DNA of 5,969 nt from Chroococcidiopsidaceae cyanobacterium CP_BM_RX_35 (lineage in GTDB: Bacteria > Cyanobacteriota > Cyanobacteriia > Cyanobacteriales > Chroococcidiopsidaceae), in the NCBI GenBank assembly GCA_019242465.1, contig JAFAVL010000232.1, positions 1 to 5,969 on the forward strand, in the 5' to 3' direction. Positions within the stretch are counted from its first letter, which is position 1. Every line of letters begins with the position of its first letter. The position numbers and the translations under genes were made by a program. Below, one piece after another: positions 1-5,914 of this stretch. The notes under the pieces are model-generated. The model saw only the letters and a list, made by a program, of their open reading frames with translations, had not been told where the DNA came from and searched no databases.

Positions 1-343
1 GGTCATGGCGCAACCAGATTGAACGCACTCCTCCTGGAGAAACTAGGATACCTTGCTGTTTCAATGCATTCGAGACTCGCACTTGTCCATGAGCTGGTTG
101 TTCAATGGCGAAATTCACCACGGCTTGTTCAGTGTGCGCTTCTACGCGATTCTTGATGCAAGGCTTTTGACGACTAATCTCTTGCAGTGCCGTTTCTCCG
201 CCAGTATCGTAGAGTTGTTTAAAGCGATAGAAACTGTCGCGAGAGACACCCATGACTTTGCACGCCTGGGAGACGTTACCAAGCATCTTAGCGAGATTGA
301 GCAGGCCCAATTTGTTCTGGATAATTTTATCTTGTGTGTTCAT
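1..343 (-). CDS. IS481-family transposase, N-terminal part (cut by window edge)
   Basis: Reading leftward from an ATG at 341-343 there are 114 codons with no stop before the edge, starting [20 protein letters not shown]. Residues about 12-45 form a helix-turn-helix of the type seen in IS481/IS3-like transposases ([20 protein letters not shown]), followed by a GG-E-AL-EISR segment and the motif [20 protein letters not shown] near residues 86-105, which is typical of the linker before the DDE catalytic core. The HTH domain would bind the IS ends. The catalytic core is outside the window, so whether the enzyme is intact cannot be judged. An AGGGA ribosome site (351-355) lies seven bases before the ATG and supports this start. 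The gene points the same way as the gene it has interrupted. Confidence 0.85.
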   Translation of the reverse strand, partial: MNTQDKIIQNKLGLLNLAKMLGNVSQACKVMGVSRDSFYRFKQLYDTGGETALQEISRQKPCIKNRVEAHTEQAVVNFAIEQPAHGQVRVSNALKQQGILVSPGGVRSIWLRHD

Positions 344-405
344 TGTAACATCCCTGCTTTGTACTGAGTTTACAGGATGTGTTAGATTAAGTCTTGTCTA
401 TTACA
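1..405 (-). mobile_element. IS481-like insertion sequence, 5' (transposase-start) end only
   Basis: The block contains the start of a transposase and its upstream leader. On the minus strand the putative end reads TGTAATAGACAAGACTTAAT beginning at 405; a 5'-TGT end fits the IS481 family. The boundary is placed at 405 because the neighbouring protein gene loses its homology to its own internal repeats at this base. The other end, its inverted repeat and any target-site duplication lie beyond the left edge, so family and boundary are inferred from transposase similarity and this junction. Confidence 0.7.
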
Positions 406-1838
406 GCTAACCTTGCTCCTGATAGCTCATCCCCATACAAAATCCGCGCTACCTGATCTGGAGTCATCACCTCTCCTACATGCTCTCGCATCACTGCAGC
501 TGCTGCTTCCATAAACCTCATCCCCTCATAAGCCGGGAGAAACTTTAGAGGAGTTTGACCCATCTCTACTCCTGATCCTGTCTCCTCAACACCTGAAGCT
601 GGCTTGACTATTCTTGCCTCTAGGGTGTACACCCCCTTGTGCCCCACAACACGATGCCAGCGCCCAACTGCTGCCCCTCTCGACAAGGCTCCTCCTACTA
701 CTTCTTTGGCTTGACTCAACTTTCGTCCAGTTAGTTTTCCATATAGCGCTTTTGTCACCTGTTCGATTGTTAGTTCCTCTCCAGCTTGCTCAACAAGAAT
801 TAATTCCATTGCATCAATTAAACTTGCATTGGAGTATTTGGGGAGAACTGTCAAATCTGATTGAGTCGTTGAGGTAGATTTAGTCTTATCCCGCTGTTTC
901 TGTGTAGTCTTCGCAGCTGGCTCTGGCTCAACTAACTTATAGTTAATTGTGTAGCATTCTGGTGTTCCTGGTACTTTCTCCCAGAGTCCTTGCTCAACTC
1001 CATCTTTGAGCGTTTCACTTAAACGGTCTCTTTCAGCAGCAGTTTGCTCCTCAGCTAATTCTCCATACAGTTCGCGGAGGAGCCAGTCAATGTGTAGGGC
1101 GCTCCCTGCCTTCTCCTCCATCAACTGCCGCAAAGCTTCAGACTTTGTTAGATGCTGGTACTGAGGTAATACAGAAGCTTCCAAGGGCAGTTTGGCAGAG
1201 CTGCTCTCCTCAGGCTCCTCAGCTTTGATCTTGGCTATAAAATCTTCAGTTGCATCTGAAGACGAATGTTCCTCTAACCCACTTGCTGACCCGACTTCTG
1301 AGGAAGAATCTGTCTCTGGTTCTTCCTGACCTAAGTCTGTGGCAAACAGCTCTGTTGCAGCAGGTTGGAAAGAATTAACTGCTTCGTTGTGCTTTTTTTC
1401 TGAAGCGGGTGGCTCTTGCTCATCTAAACCTTTTTCCAACCTGCCCTCTTTGGTCAACTCTTCATCAGCCAGTTCAGGAGCTTCAGTGAGGGATAGCGCA
1501 AGCGCGCTCGCAGAGCTTCGCTGCTGCTCAACACTGGCTCGAAGCGTTGGGTGTTCGTGCTGCTGTACTATTTGATCAGCAAGCAAGGCATTGATGTGGG
1601 ATAGTTGCTCTCTGGAATGAGCTGTCTGGCGGTCACACTCTGCTATCTGCTGTTGGTACTGATGTCGGAGCTCAACTAGGCTTTCAACTAAGTTTGAGTT
1701 TTCTAGTTGGTCTACCAGCAAAGCATTAATATGCATCAACTGCTGAGTTACATGATGCTCTCTCTGCTCATTTTCCAATTGCTGCAAACGATAATGGTTC
1801 CTCAGTTCAATGAGATAATCTATAAACTGCTGGTTCAA
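387..1838 (-). CDS. Uncharacterised coiled-coil / repeated winged-helix protein, 3' end truncated by IS
   Basis: 483 codons; I do not recognise a named family. Residues 9-45 and 54-90 are a gapless 37-residue duplication with 18 identities, sharing ELR, Y and HINALL-DQ; both copies look helical and probably form a coiled coil. Residues about 115-222 are an acidic, Ser/Glu-rich, likely disordered linker. Three related modules follow at about 224-302, 332-407 and 434-477, each starting LP-Y and containing LYG; the first two end in G-W-[KR]V-G----YT. Their pattern resembles winged-helix modules such as HARE-HTH, which is only an inference. The third module stops after [12 protein letters not shown], and residues 479-483 (VIDKT) plus the TAA come from the adjacent IS, so about 30-35 residues or more are missing. 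The start is TTG: an in-frame TAG at 1854-1856 leaves no ATG or GTG between, and the Shine-Dalgarno is weak. A nucleic-acid-related or scaffolding role is possible but unproven. Confidence 0.75.
   Translation of the reverse strand: MNQQFIDYLIELRNHYRLQQLENEQREHHVTQQLMHINALLVDQLENSNLVESLVELRHQYQQQIAECDRQTAHSREQLSHINALLADQIVQQHEHPTLRASVEQQRSSASALALSLTEAPELADEELTKEGRLEKGLDEQEPPASEKKHNEAVNSFQPAATELFATDLGQEEPETDSSSEVGSASGLEEHSSSDATEDFIAKIKAEEPEESSSAKLPLEASVLPQYQHLTKSEALRQLMEEKAGSALHIDWLLRELYGELAEEQTAAERDRLSETLKDGVEQGLWEKVPGTPECYTINYKLVEPEPAAKTTQKQRDKTKSTSTTQSDLTVLPKYSNASLIDAMELILVEQAGEELTIEQVTKALYGKLTGRKLSQAKEVVGGALSRGAAVGRWHRVVGHKGVYTLEARIVKPASGVEETGSGVEMGQTPLKFLPAYEGMRFMEAAAAVMREHVGEVMTPDQVARILYGDELSGARLAVIDKT
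1495..1522. repeat. GC-rich palindromic repeat inside the coding region
   Basis: AGCG-c-AAGC at 1495-1503 pairs with GCTT-CGCT at 1515-1522, and a nested GCG/CGC pair lies at 1504-1511, giving a bulged hairpin. It resembles short dispersed palindromes common in cyanobacterial genomes. It is read in frame as residues about 106-116 ([11 protein letters not shown]), just after the coiled-coil duplication, and codes a low-complexity Ser/Ala/Leu stretch unlike its surroundings. This suggests insertion of a mobile short repeat without loss of frame. Confidence 0.5.
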
Positions 1839-1917
1839 CTTAAAGACAGCTCTCTAGATGATGCTTACTTACTTCCTGCTAGCATAATTAGAGAGACATC
1901 GACCATACCACCTATCA

Positions 1918-2052
1918 ATGCCCTACTCCAAACCAAAAATCACCAGACCGCCCAAAAAACTCAAGCGCTCGATGGTCGTGGAAGTAGAAGCGCATGAACG
2001 AACAATTCATTGCAGAGAGTACTACATTATGGCTCTTGTCAGAATTTGGTGA
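1918..2052 (+). CDS. Possible small ORF, 44 aa, unrecognised and doubtful
   Basis: An ATG at 1918 opens a 44-codon frame ending in TGA at 2050-2052. The product would begin MPYSKPKITRPPKKLKRSMV, a strongly basic N-terminus, followed by a mixed-charge segment (VEVEAHERTIHCREYY). It would be divergent to the coiled-coil gene at 387-1838. There is no clear Shine-Dalgarno, and the frame stops just before the first STRR cluster. The amino-acid content looks more protein-like than the STRR-derived frames beside it, so it may be a real small gene or a decayed fragment. I recognise no family. Confidence 0.2.
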   Translation: MPYSKPKITRPPKKLKRSMVVEVEAHERTIHCREYYIMALVRIW

Positions 2053-2065
2053 TCTGGGTTGGGGT

Positions 2066-2099
2066 AAGGCAGAAGGCAGAGGGCAGAAGGCAGAAGGGA
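2066..2099 (+). repeat. STRR heptamer cluster 1 (AAGGCAG units)
   Basis: Four consecutive heptamers occupy 2066-2093 in the order AAGGCAG, AAGGCAG, AGGGCAG, AAGGCAG, followed by a degenerate AAGGGA. Short tandemly repeated repetitive (STRR) heptamers of this kind are a known feature of cyanobacterial intergenic DNA. Confidence 0.85.
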
Positions 2100-2180
2100 A
2101 AATATCAAGCTTTGAGCTTGTTTAAGGTAGCAACTAATATACTTTGCATTTCCTCAACTTCGTTTAAGAGTGGATTCAAG

Positions 2181-2208
2181 AAGGCAGGAGGCAGAAGGCA
2201 GAAGGGAA
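2181..2208 (+). repeat. STRR heptamer cluster 2
   Basis: Three heptamers (AAGGCAG, GAGGCAG, AAGGCAG) at 2181-2201 are followed by degenerate AAGGGAA. Orientation and terminal degenerate unit match cluster 1, about 90 bases away. Confidence 0.85.
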
Positions 2209-2245
2209 CCCACGTTTAAAAACCTGGGATTGAAGCAAGGAAGTC

Positions 2246-2284
2246 TTGTACCTTGTGCTACGCATCTCGGTACAAATTTTTGTT
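2246..2284 (+). terminator. Weak terminator-like hairpin
   Basis: TTGTACC (2246-2252) pairs perfectly with GGTACAA (2269-2275) across a 16-base loop and is followed by ATTTTTGTTT, a T-rich tract on the plus strand. The stem is short and the loop long, and no convincing plus-strand gene ends upstream, so it may be incidental. Confidence 0.25.
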
Positions 2285-2330
2285 TATTAGTGGGCGTGTG
2301 ACCCACAACTGAAGTTAGAGCATTATTTCT

Positions 2331-2357
2331 TTCCTTCTGCCTTCTGCCCTCTGCCTT
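2331..2357 (-). repeat. STRR heptamer cluster 3 (inverted)
   Basis: On the minus strand the units read AAGGCAG, AGGGCAG, AAGGCAG, then degenerate AAGGAA. The unit order repeats that of cluster 1 but on the opposite strand, so clusters 1 and 3 form an imperfect inverted repeat around about 235 bases. Its start overlaps the left arm of the 62-nt hairpin. Confidence 0.8.
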
Positions 2358-2413
2358 TCCATCGAGCAAACTAATAAGACTAAAGTCTTTTTGGTTTGCT
2401 CGATGGAAAGGCA
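2352..2413. repeat. 62-nt near-perfect hairpin with 20-bp arms
   Basis: Bases 2352-2371 (TGCCTTTCCATCGAGCAAAC) are the exact reverse complement of 2394-2413. The 22-base centre folds further, with AAGACT (2376-2381) pairing to AGTCTT (2384-2389), so almost the entire element can form one long stem. No T-run follows on either strand outside the stem, so it does not look like an ordinary intrinsic terminator. A palindromic mobile repeat or a structured RNA are alternatives. Confidence 0.7.
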
Positions 2414-2487
2414 AGTATCTAAAAGCTTTCAGACAAATTCACCCGGCAGGGAAAACCCGCAACCACTTGATAAGCATTATCGGAGGA

Positions 2488-2522
2488 GTGGGATAGGTTA
2501 GCGGTAGCCTAACCCATCCCAC
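2488..2522. repeat. REP-like palindrome downstream of the malic enzyme gene
   Basis: GTGGGAT-a-GGTTAG at 2488-2501 pairs with CTAACC-c-ATCCCAC at 2509-2522, 13 pairs with one mismatch. The GGGTTAG / CTAACCC core resembles a dispersed palindrome I know from many cyanobacterial intergenic regions. It lies about 40 bases past the malic enzyme stop codon and could stabilise the 3' end of the transcript or help end transcription, but no U-tract follows on the minus strand. Confidence 0.55.
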
Positions 2523-2559
2523 AGTCTACAATCGATGGATTCTATGGACTGTCTACCGA

Positions 2560-4203
2560 TTAATTGACCAGGGTTTTATATTCGGGCTTGTAGACGTGGC
2601 TGCGAATGAACGCCTCCAAGTCGGAGGGGCGATCGACCCGCGCCAATCCCATATCAAAGACCAGTTGGGCAACCCGGACGGCGGTTTTGATTTCGGTTTC
2701 CAGGATGTTCGACTGGAGAGGATAGAGCAATCCCTGCTGCAGTTGATCGGCGGGCACCTGATCGGCAACGGCGGTGGCGGCTTCAATAAACAATTCATCG
2801 GGGACGCGCTTCGCCTCTGTGGCATAAATCGCCATGCCCACCGCCGGGAAGATATAGAAGTTATTCGCCTGCCCCGGCAGGAGGACTTTTCCGTTGAGGT
2901 GAACCGGAGGGAATTGTACCCCTGCCGCGTAGATTGCCTTGCCGTTAGACCAGGTGTATGCCTGCTCTGCCGTGCATTCGGCGTGGTCGGTGGGGTTCGA
3001 TAGTGCCAGGATGACGGGGCGATCGTTGATGCGGCACATTGCCTCCACCACTTTTTGATTAAACGCGCCGCCCACCGTACTGACGCCAATAATGGTGGTG
3101 GGTTGAATGCTCTCGATCGCCGCCACGAAATCCCGCATGGGTGAGTGGGGATGGGCGTAGGGCACTTGGAAGTCTACCAGATCGGTACGGGTGGATTCCA
3201 GCAGCCCATTCGAGTCAAACATATAGACGTGGGAGCGGGCTTCCTCCAGCGTCATGCCCTGTTTCACCAGGGCAGAACACAGCAGGTTTGCCAGACCGAT
3301 TCCAGCGGAACCGGCTCCCAGAAACAAATATTTTTCATCTTTCAGTTGCGTTCCCTTCAATTTGGTGGCGTTGATCATTCCCGCCAGGGTAATGCCCGCG
3401 GTGCCCTGCACATCGTCGTTGTAGCAGGATACTTTGTCGCGATAGCGTTCCAGCAAATGCACTGCATCTACACCGGTCCAGTCTTCAAAGTGAATGCAGC
3501 AGTGGGGGAAGATTTTCTGCACAGCCTCCACAAATTCATCTACAAAGGAGTAGAGATCCTCCGTCGAGGGGCGGGGTTTGCGTAACCCCAGGTACAAGGG
3601 ATCTTGCAAATATTCCTCGTTGTTGGTTCCGGCATCCAGATACATGGGCAGTAACCCCTGGGGTGGAACTCCGGCAGCCGCGGTGTAGAGTTGCAGTTTG
3701 CCAATGGGAATGCCCATACCGTTGGCTCCCAGGTCTCCCAATCCCAAAATGCGACCGCCATCGGTGACACAAATGAAGCGGACATCTTTGACTGGCCAGT
3801 TGCGCAGAATTTCTTTGACGTGTCCTCTCCGTTCAATGGACAGGTACATGCCTCTGGGTCCCCGGAAGATATGCCCAAACTTGAGGCAGGCTTCTCCAAT
3901 GGTGGGGTCGTAGACGATGGGCAGGAAGCGTACCGGATCGGACATGATTGTGCGATAAAACAGGGTTTCATCGTGGTCCAGCAAATTCATCAAATAAATG
4001 TAACGTTCCAGATCCGTAGTTTTGTGTCCCAACTGCCGCAGCACCCGGCTCAGTTGCAGGTCCTCGGTGTCCGTCACATCAGGCACCAGCCCCACCAATC
4101 CCAGCGCCTGCCGCTCCGCCTCTGTGAAAGCGGTGGATTTGTTGAGGGCGGGGTCATGCAGCAGATCAATTCCCCGTTTCATATTCATGCTGCTGGTCTC
4201 CAT
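2560..4203 (-). CDS. maeA: MaeA-type malic enzyme (malate dehydrogenase, decarboxylating)
   Basis: Predicted cytosolic enzyme converting malate plus NAD(P)+ to pyruvate, CO2 and NAD(P)H. The 547 residues match the long MaeA/SfcA and eukaryotic malic enzyme layout (about 550-565) rather than the shorter or MaeB-type forms. The N-terminal malic domain (about 75-260) carries the catalytic Tyr98 (PIVYDPTIGEA) and Lys169 (GIPIGKLQLYTA); Glu240-Asp241 (HFEDW) and Asp264 (YNDDVQGTA) are the expected metal ligands. The NAD-binding domain has GAGSAGIG at 296-303 and Asp330 after the second strand (VYMFDS), which suggests NAD, though cofactor choice is not certain. SNPT at 402-405 and PGQANNFYIFP near 443-453 are further family motifs. 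Several normally constant positions differ (YDPT for YTPT; DWTGVDAV after the FE pair). ATG at 4203 is favoured because AGGAGA lies eight bases upstream. It is second in a probable operon with fumC. Confidence 0.93.
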   Translation of the reverse strand: METSSMNMKRGIDLLHDPALNKSTAFTEAERQALGLVGLVPDVTDTEDLQLSRVLRQLGHKTTDLERYIYLMNLLDHDETLFYRTIMSDPVRFLPIVYDPTIGEACLKFGHIFRGPRGMYLSIERRGHVKEILRNWPVKDVRFICVTDGGRILGLGDLGANGMGIPIGKLQLYTAAAGVPPQGLLPMYLDAGTNNEEYLQDPLYLGLRKPRPSTEDLYSFVDEFVEAVQKIFPHCCIHFEDWTGVDAVHLLERYRDKVSCYNDDVQGTAGITLAGMINATKLKGTQLKDEKYLFLGAGSAGIGLANLLCSALVKQGMTLEEARSHVYMFDSNGLLESTRTDLVDFQVPYAHPHSPMRDFVAAIESIQPTTIIGVSTVGGAFNQKVVEAMCRINDRPVILALSNPTDHAECTAEQAYTWSNGKAIYAAGVQFPPVHLNGKVLLPGQANNFYIFPAVGMAIYATEAKRVPDELFIEAATAVADQVPADQLQQGLLYPLQSNILETEIKTAVRVAQLVFDMGLARVDRPSDLEAFIRSHVYKPEYKTLVN

Positions 4204-4304
4204 TGTGAATCTCTCCTTTGAATTGAAGTTGTTGTTTGTTGTTTAGCGGTTGACTGAATGATCGATGTCAGCGTTGATGATCGTTTACTTTTGCTTTGAT
4301 CGAG
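4204..4304 (-). other. fumC-maeA intergenic spacer
   Basis: The spacer is 101 bases between the fumC stop and the malic enzyme start. On the transcript strand its half nearer maeA has an A/C-rich, probably unstructured tract (AAACAACAAACAACAAC) before the ribosome site. I see neither a strong hairpin plus T-run nor a clear internal promoter, so readthrough from fumC is likely. A separate weak promoter cannot be ruled out. Confidence 0.5.
4212..4217 (-). promoter_or_regulatory. Ribosome binding site of the malic enzyme gene
   Basis: On the minus strand AGGAGA is followed by eight bases and the ATG at 4203. It is the strongest Shine-Dalgarno in the window and decides between this start and the in-frame Met codons at residues 6 and 8. 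Confidence 0.8.
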
Positions 4305-5717
4305 TCAAGCCTTCGCGTGACCGGCAACATAGGGATGAACCATTTTTGCGGGATCAACCACATGGTCAAATTGCTCGGCGGAAATATACCCCAGCTTGAG
4401 TGCTGCATCCTTCAGCGTCAGGTCGTGATCCAGGGCGTAGTGGGCGACCTTCGAGGCTTTGTCGTAACCGATAATGGGGCTGAGGGCAGTGACCAGCATC
4501 AGCGATCGCTCCACAAAGGCATCAATTTGTTCCGGATTGGGCTGCATTCCTTCCACCAGAAACTGTCTGAAATTCTGGCATCCGTCGGACATGATTTGAA
4601 TCGACTGCATAATGTTGTGGATCATCAGCGGTTTGTACACATTCATTTCCAGATAACCGCTTGCGCCCCCCAGGGAAACGGCGATATCGTTGGCAATGAC
4701 CTGCACCGCAATCATTGCCAGCGCCTCGCACTGGGTGGGGTTGACTTTCCCCGGCATAATTGAGGAACCCGGTTCGTTGGCAGGGATGTGCAGTTCGTGG
4801 AGACCGCAGCGTGGACCACAACTGAGCAATCGAATATCATTGGCAATTTTATACAGCGAAGTTGCCAGCGTTTTAAAGGCACCGCTTAGCATCACCAGCG
4901 CATCGTGGCTCCCCTGCACGGTGAACTTGTTGGGAGCCGTCACAAAAGGCAGTCCGGTGAGTTGGGCAATCTCCTGAGCCACGGCGGCTGCGAATTCTGG
5001 CGTGGAGTTAATGCCCGTTCCCACAGCGGTGCCGCCCAGCGCCAGTCGATAGACGCCTTTCAAACTGTCGTTGATGCGCTCCAGGTCATCGTCCAGCAGC
5101 CCTACATAGCCCGAAAATTCCTGTCCCAGCGTCAGAGGGGTGGCATCCTGAAGGTGGGTGCGTCCAATTTTGACCATGTCCTTCCAGGTTTCTGCCTTGG
5201 CATTCAACGCATCGCGCAGTGCTTTCACTGCCGAGATCAGGCGCTGGCAAACGCCCTGTGCCGCCGCAATGTACATTGCAGAGGGGAAGGAATCGTTGGA
5301 CGACTGAGACATATTCACATGGTCGTTAGGATGCACCGGGGTTTTGCTACCCAGTTGATTTCCTGCGATCTGGCAGCAGCGATTAGAAATCACTTCGTTC
5401 ACGTTCATGTTGAACTGGGTGCCGCTGCCGGTCATCCAGACGTGCAGGGGAAACTGGTCGGCGTGCTGTCCGGCTAAGATCTCGTCGCACACCTGACAAA
5501 TTAACCGTTTTTGCTCATCACCCAGTCGTCCTGCCTGGTGGTTGACGACGGCAGCGGCTTTTTTCAGCACGGCGTAGGAGCCAATCATTTCTCGAGGAAT
5601 TAACTCATTGCCAATGCTGAAATGCTGGAGTGATCGCTGAGTCTGCGCACCCCAAAGTTTGTCAGCGGGAACATCGACTTCTCCCAGACTATCGGTCTCA
5701 ATGCGAATGTTTGCCAT
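4305..5717 (-). CDS. fumC: Class II fumarate hydratase (fumarase C)
   Basis: Catalyses reversible fumarate + water = L-malate in the cytosol, the oxygen-stable, iron-free fumarase of the aspartase/fumarase superfamily (homotetramer in known members). The 470 residues compare with 467 in E. coli FumC, and numbering coincides through the active site. Visible motifs: [10 protein letters not shown] at 21-30, TGSGTQ with Thr100, the second-site residues His129, Asn131 and Asp132 (VHPND), SSN at 139-141, [10 protein letters not shown] with Thr187-His188, and the family signature [11 protein letters not shown] at 317-327 containing catalytic Ser318, Lys324 and Asn326. All expected catalytic residues are present and the C-terminal domain is full length, so it should be active. 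ATG at 5717 aligns with the usual N-terminus; a modest GGTGA (5724-5728) lies six bases upstream. A full HIP1 octamer lies within the gene at 4502-4509. It is the first gene of a probable operon with the malic enzyme and supplies its substrate. Confidence 0.97.
   Translation of the reverse strand: MANIRIETDSLGEVDVPADKLWGAQTQRSLQHFSIGNELIPREMIGSYAVLKKAAAVVNHQAGRLGDEQKRLICQVCDEILAGQHADQFPLHVWMTGSGTQFNMNVNEVISNRCCQIAGNQLGSKTPVHPNDHVNMSQSSNDSFPSAMYIAAAQGVCQRLISAVKALRDALNAKAETWKDMVKIGRTHLQDATPLTLGQEFSGYVGLLDDDLERINDSLKGVYRLALGGTAVGTGINSTPEFAAAVAQEIAQLTGLPFVTAPNKFTVQGSHDALVMLSGAFKTLATSLYKIANDIRLLSCGPRCGLHELHIPANEPGSSIMPGKVNPTQCEALAMIAVQVIANDIAVSLGGASGYLEMNVYKPLMIHNIMQSIQIMSDGCQNFRQFLVEGMQPNPEQIDAFVERSLMLVTALSPIIGYDKASKVAHYALDHDLTLKDAALKLGYISAEQFDHVVDPAKMVHPYVAGHAKA
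4502..4509. repeat. HIP1 octamer GCGATCGC
   Basis: A full copy of the highly iterated palindrome of cyanobacteria lies inside fumC. CGATCG cores lacking one or both outer bases occur at 2630-2635, 3020-3025 and 3114-3119 in the malic enzyme gene. It is a marker of cyanobacterial origin rather than a local functional site. Confidence 0.85.
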
Positions 5718-5736
5718 AATGAATCACCAAGTATCT

Positions 5737-5914
5737 TGAGAGGATGTCTGAAAAGTAGCTTATTTAACACAGTATGATGCTAACTTAGTAGAGATTGATG
5801 GATAAAACTGGAAAAATGGGTAATTAGACCTCGAAAATGCTCCTTTTGCCTCAGTTATTATACGGTTAAAAACAAAGTTACAGTACTGAATTTTACTTCT
5901 CAGACATTCTCTCA
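5737..5914. mobile_element. MITE-like element with 21-bp imperfect terminal inverted repeats
   Basis: Bases 5737-5757 (TGAGAGGATGTCTGAAAAGT followed by A) match the reverse complement of 5894-5914 at 19 of 21 positions. The 178-base unit has no coding capacity, and long terminal inverted repeats around a short AT-rich body fit a non-autonomous transposon. No target-site duplication is visible in the flanks, so the insertion may be old or the true ends may differ by a few bases. It ends 19 bases short of the fumC start codon and contains the putative fumC promoter. Confidence 0.5.
5857..5896 (-). promoter_or_regulatory. Putative NtcA-activated promoter of fumC
   Basis: On the minus strand GTA-N8-TAC (5896 down to 5883) is followed by exactly 20 bases and then TATAAT (5862 down to 5857). 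This matches the established consensus for NtcA-activated cyanobacterial promoters, GTAN8TAC-N20-24-TAN3T, in which the activator site replaces the -35 box; the -35 position here (about TACTGT) is indeed poor. Transcription would start near 5850, giving a leader of about 130 bases before fumC. NtcA responds to 2-oxoglutarate, a signal of nitrogen shortage. The assignment rests only on motif and spacing. Confidence 0.5.

Larger units (their letters stand above)
1839..2559. other. Repeat-rich intergenic region of about 720 bases
   Basis: No convincing protein or RNA gene is visible apart from the doubtful small frame at 1918-2052. The stretch holds three STRR clusters, a small hairpin with a T-rich tail, a 62-nt near-perfect hairpin and a REP-like hairpin, listed separately. 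Longer open frames crossing 2010-2219 (plus) and 2154-2414 (minus) consist largely of translated heptamer repeats (QKAEGRRQK-type peptides) and are not treated as genes. It separates the IS-damaged gene from the fumC operon. Confidence 0.75.

Noticed and set aside
53..367. Plus-strand 104-codon frame over the transposase
   Set aside because: Antisense shadow; the minus strand has clear transposase residues, a good ribosome site and no stops.
2066..2208. CRISPR-like array
   Set aside because: The repeats are contiguous 7-base units without spacers; they are STRRs.
2010..2219. Plus-strand 69-codon frame in the intergenic region
   Set aside because: Much of it is translated STRR heptamers (QKAEGRRQK-like), with no family resemblance or ribosome site.
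2290..2306. Small GTGGG/CCCAC hairpin
   Set aside because: Only five pairs with no T-run and no neighbouring gene end; expected by chance.
2154..2414. Minus-strand 86-codon frame
   Set aside because: Runs through the 62-nt hairpin arm and two STRR clusters; composition reflects repeats, not a protein.
2596..4221. Several open frames on both strands within the malic enzyme gene (e.g. 3145-3585 and 3691-4221 plus, 2553-3089 minus)
   Set aside because: Shadows of a GC-rich conserved gene; none shows recognisable motifs, while the 547-residue frame carries all catalytic residues.
4296..5477. Plus-strand frames opposite fumC (4296-4763, 4905-5477)
   Set aside because: Antisense shadows of a highly conserved enzyme gene.
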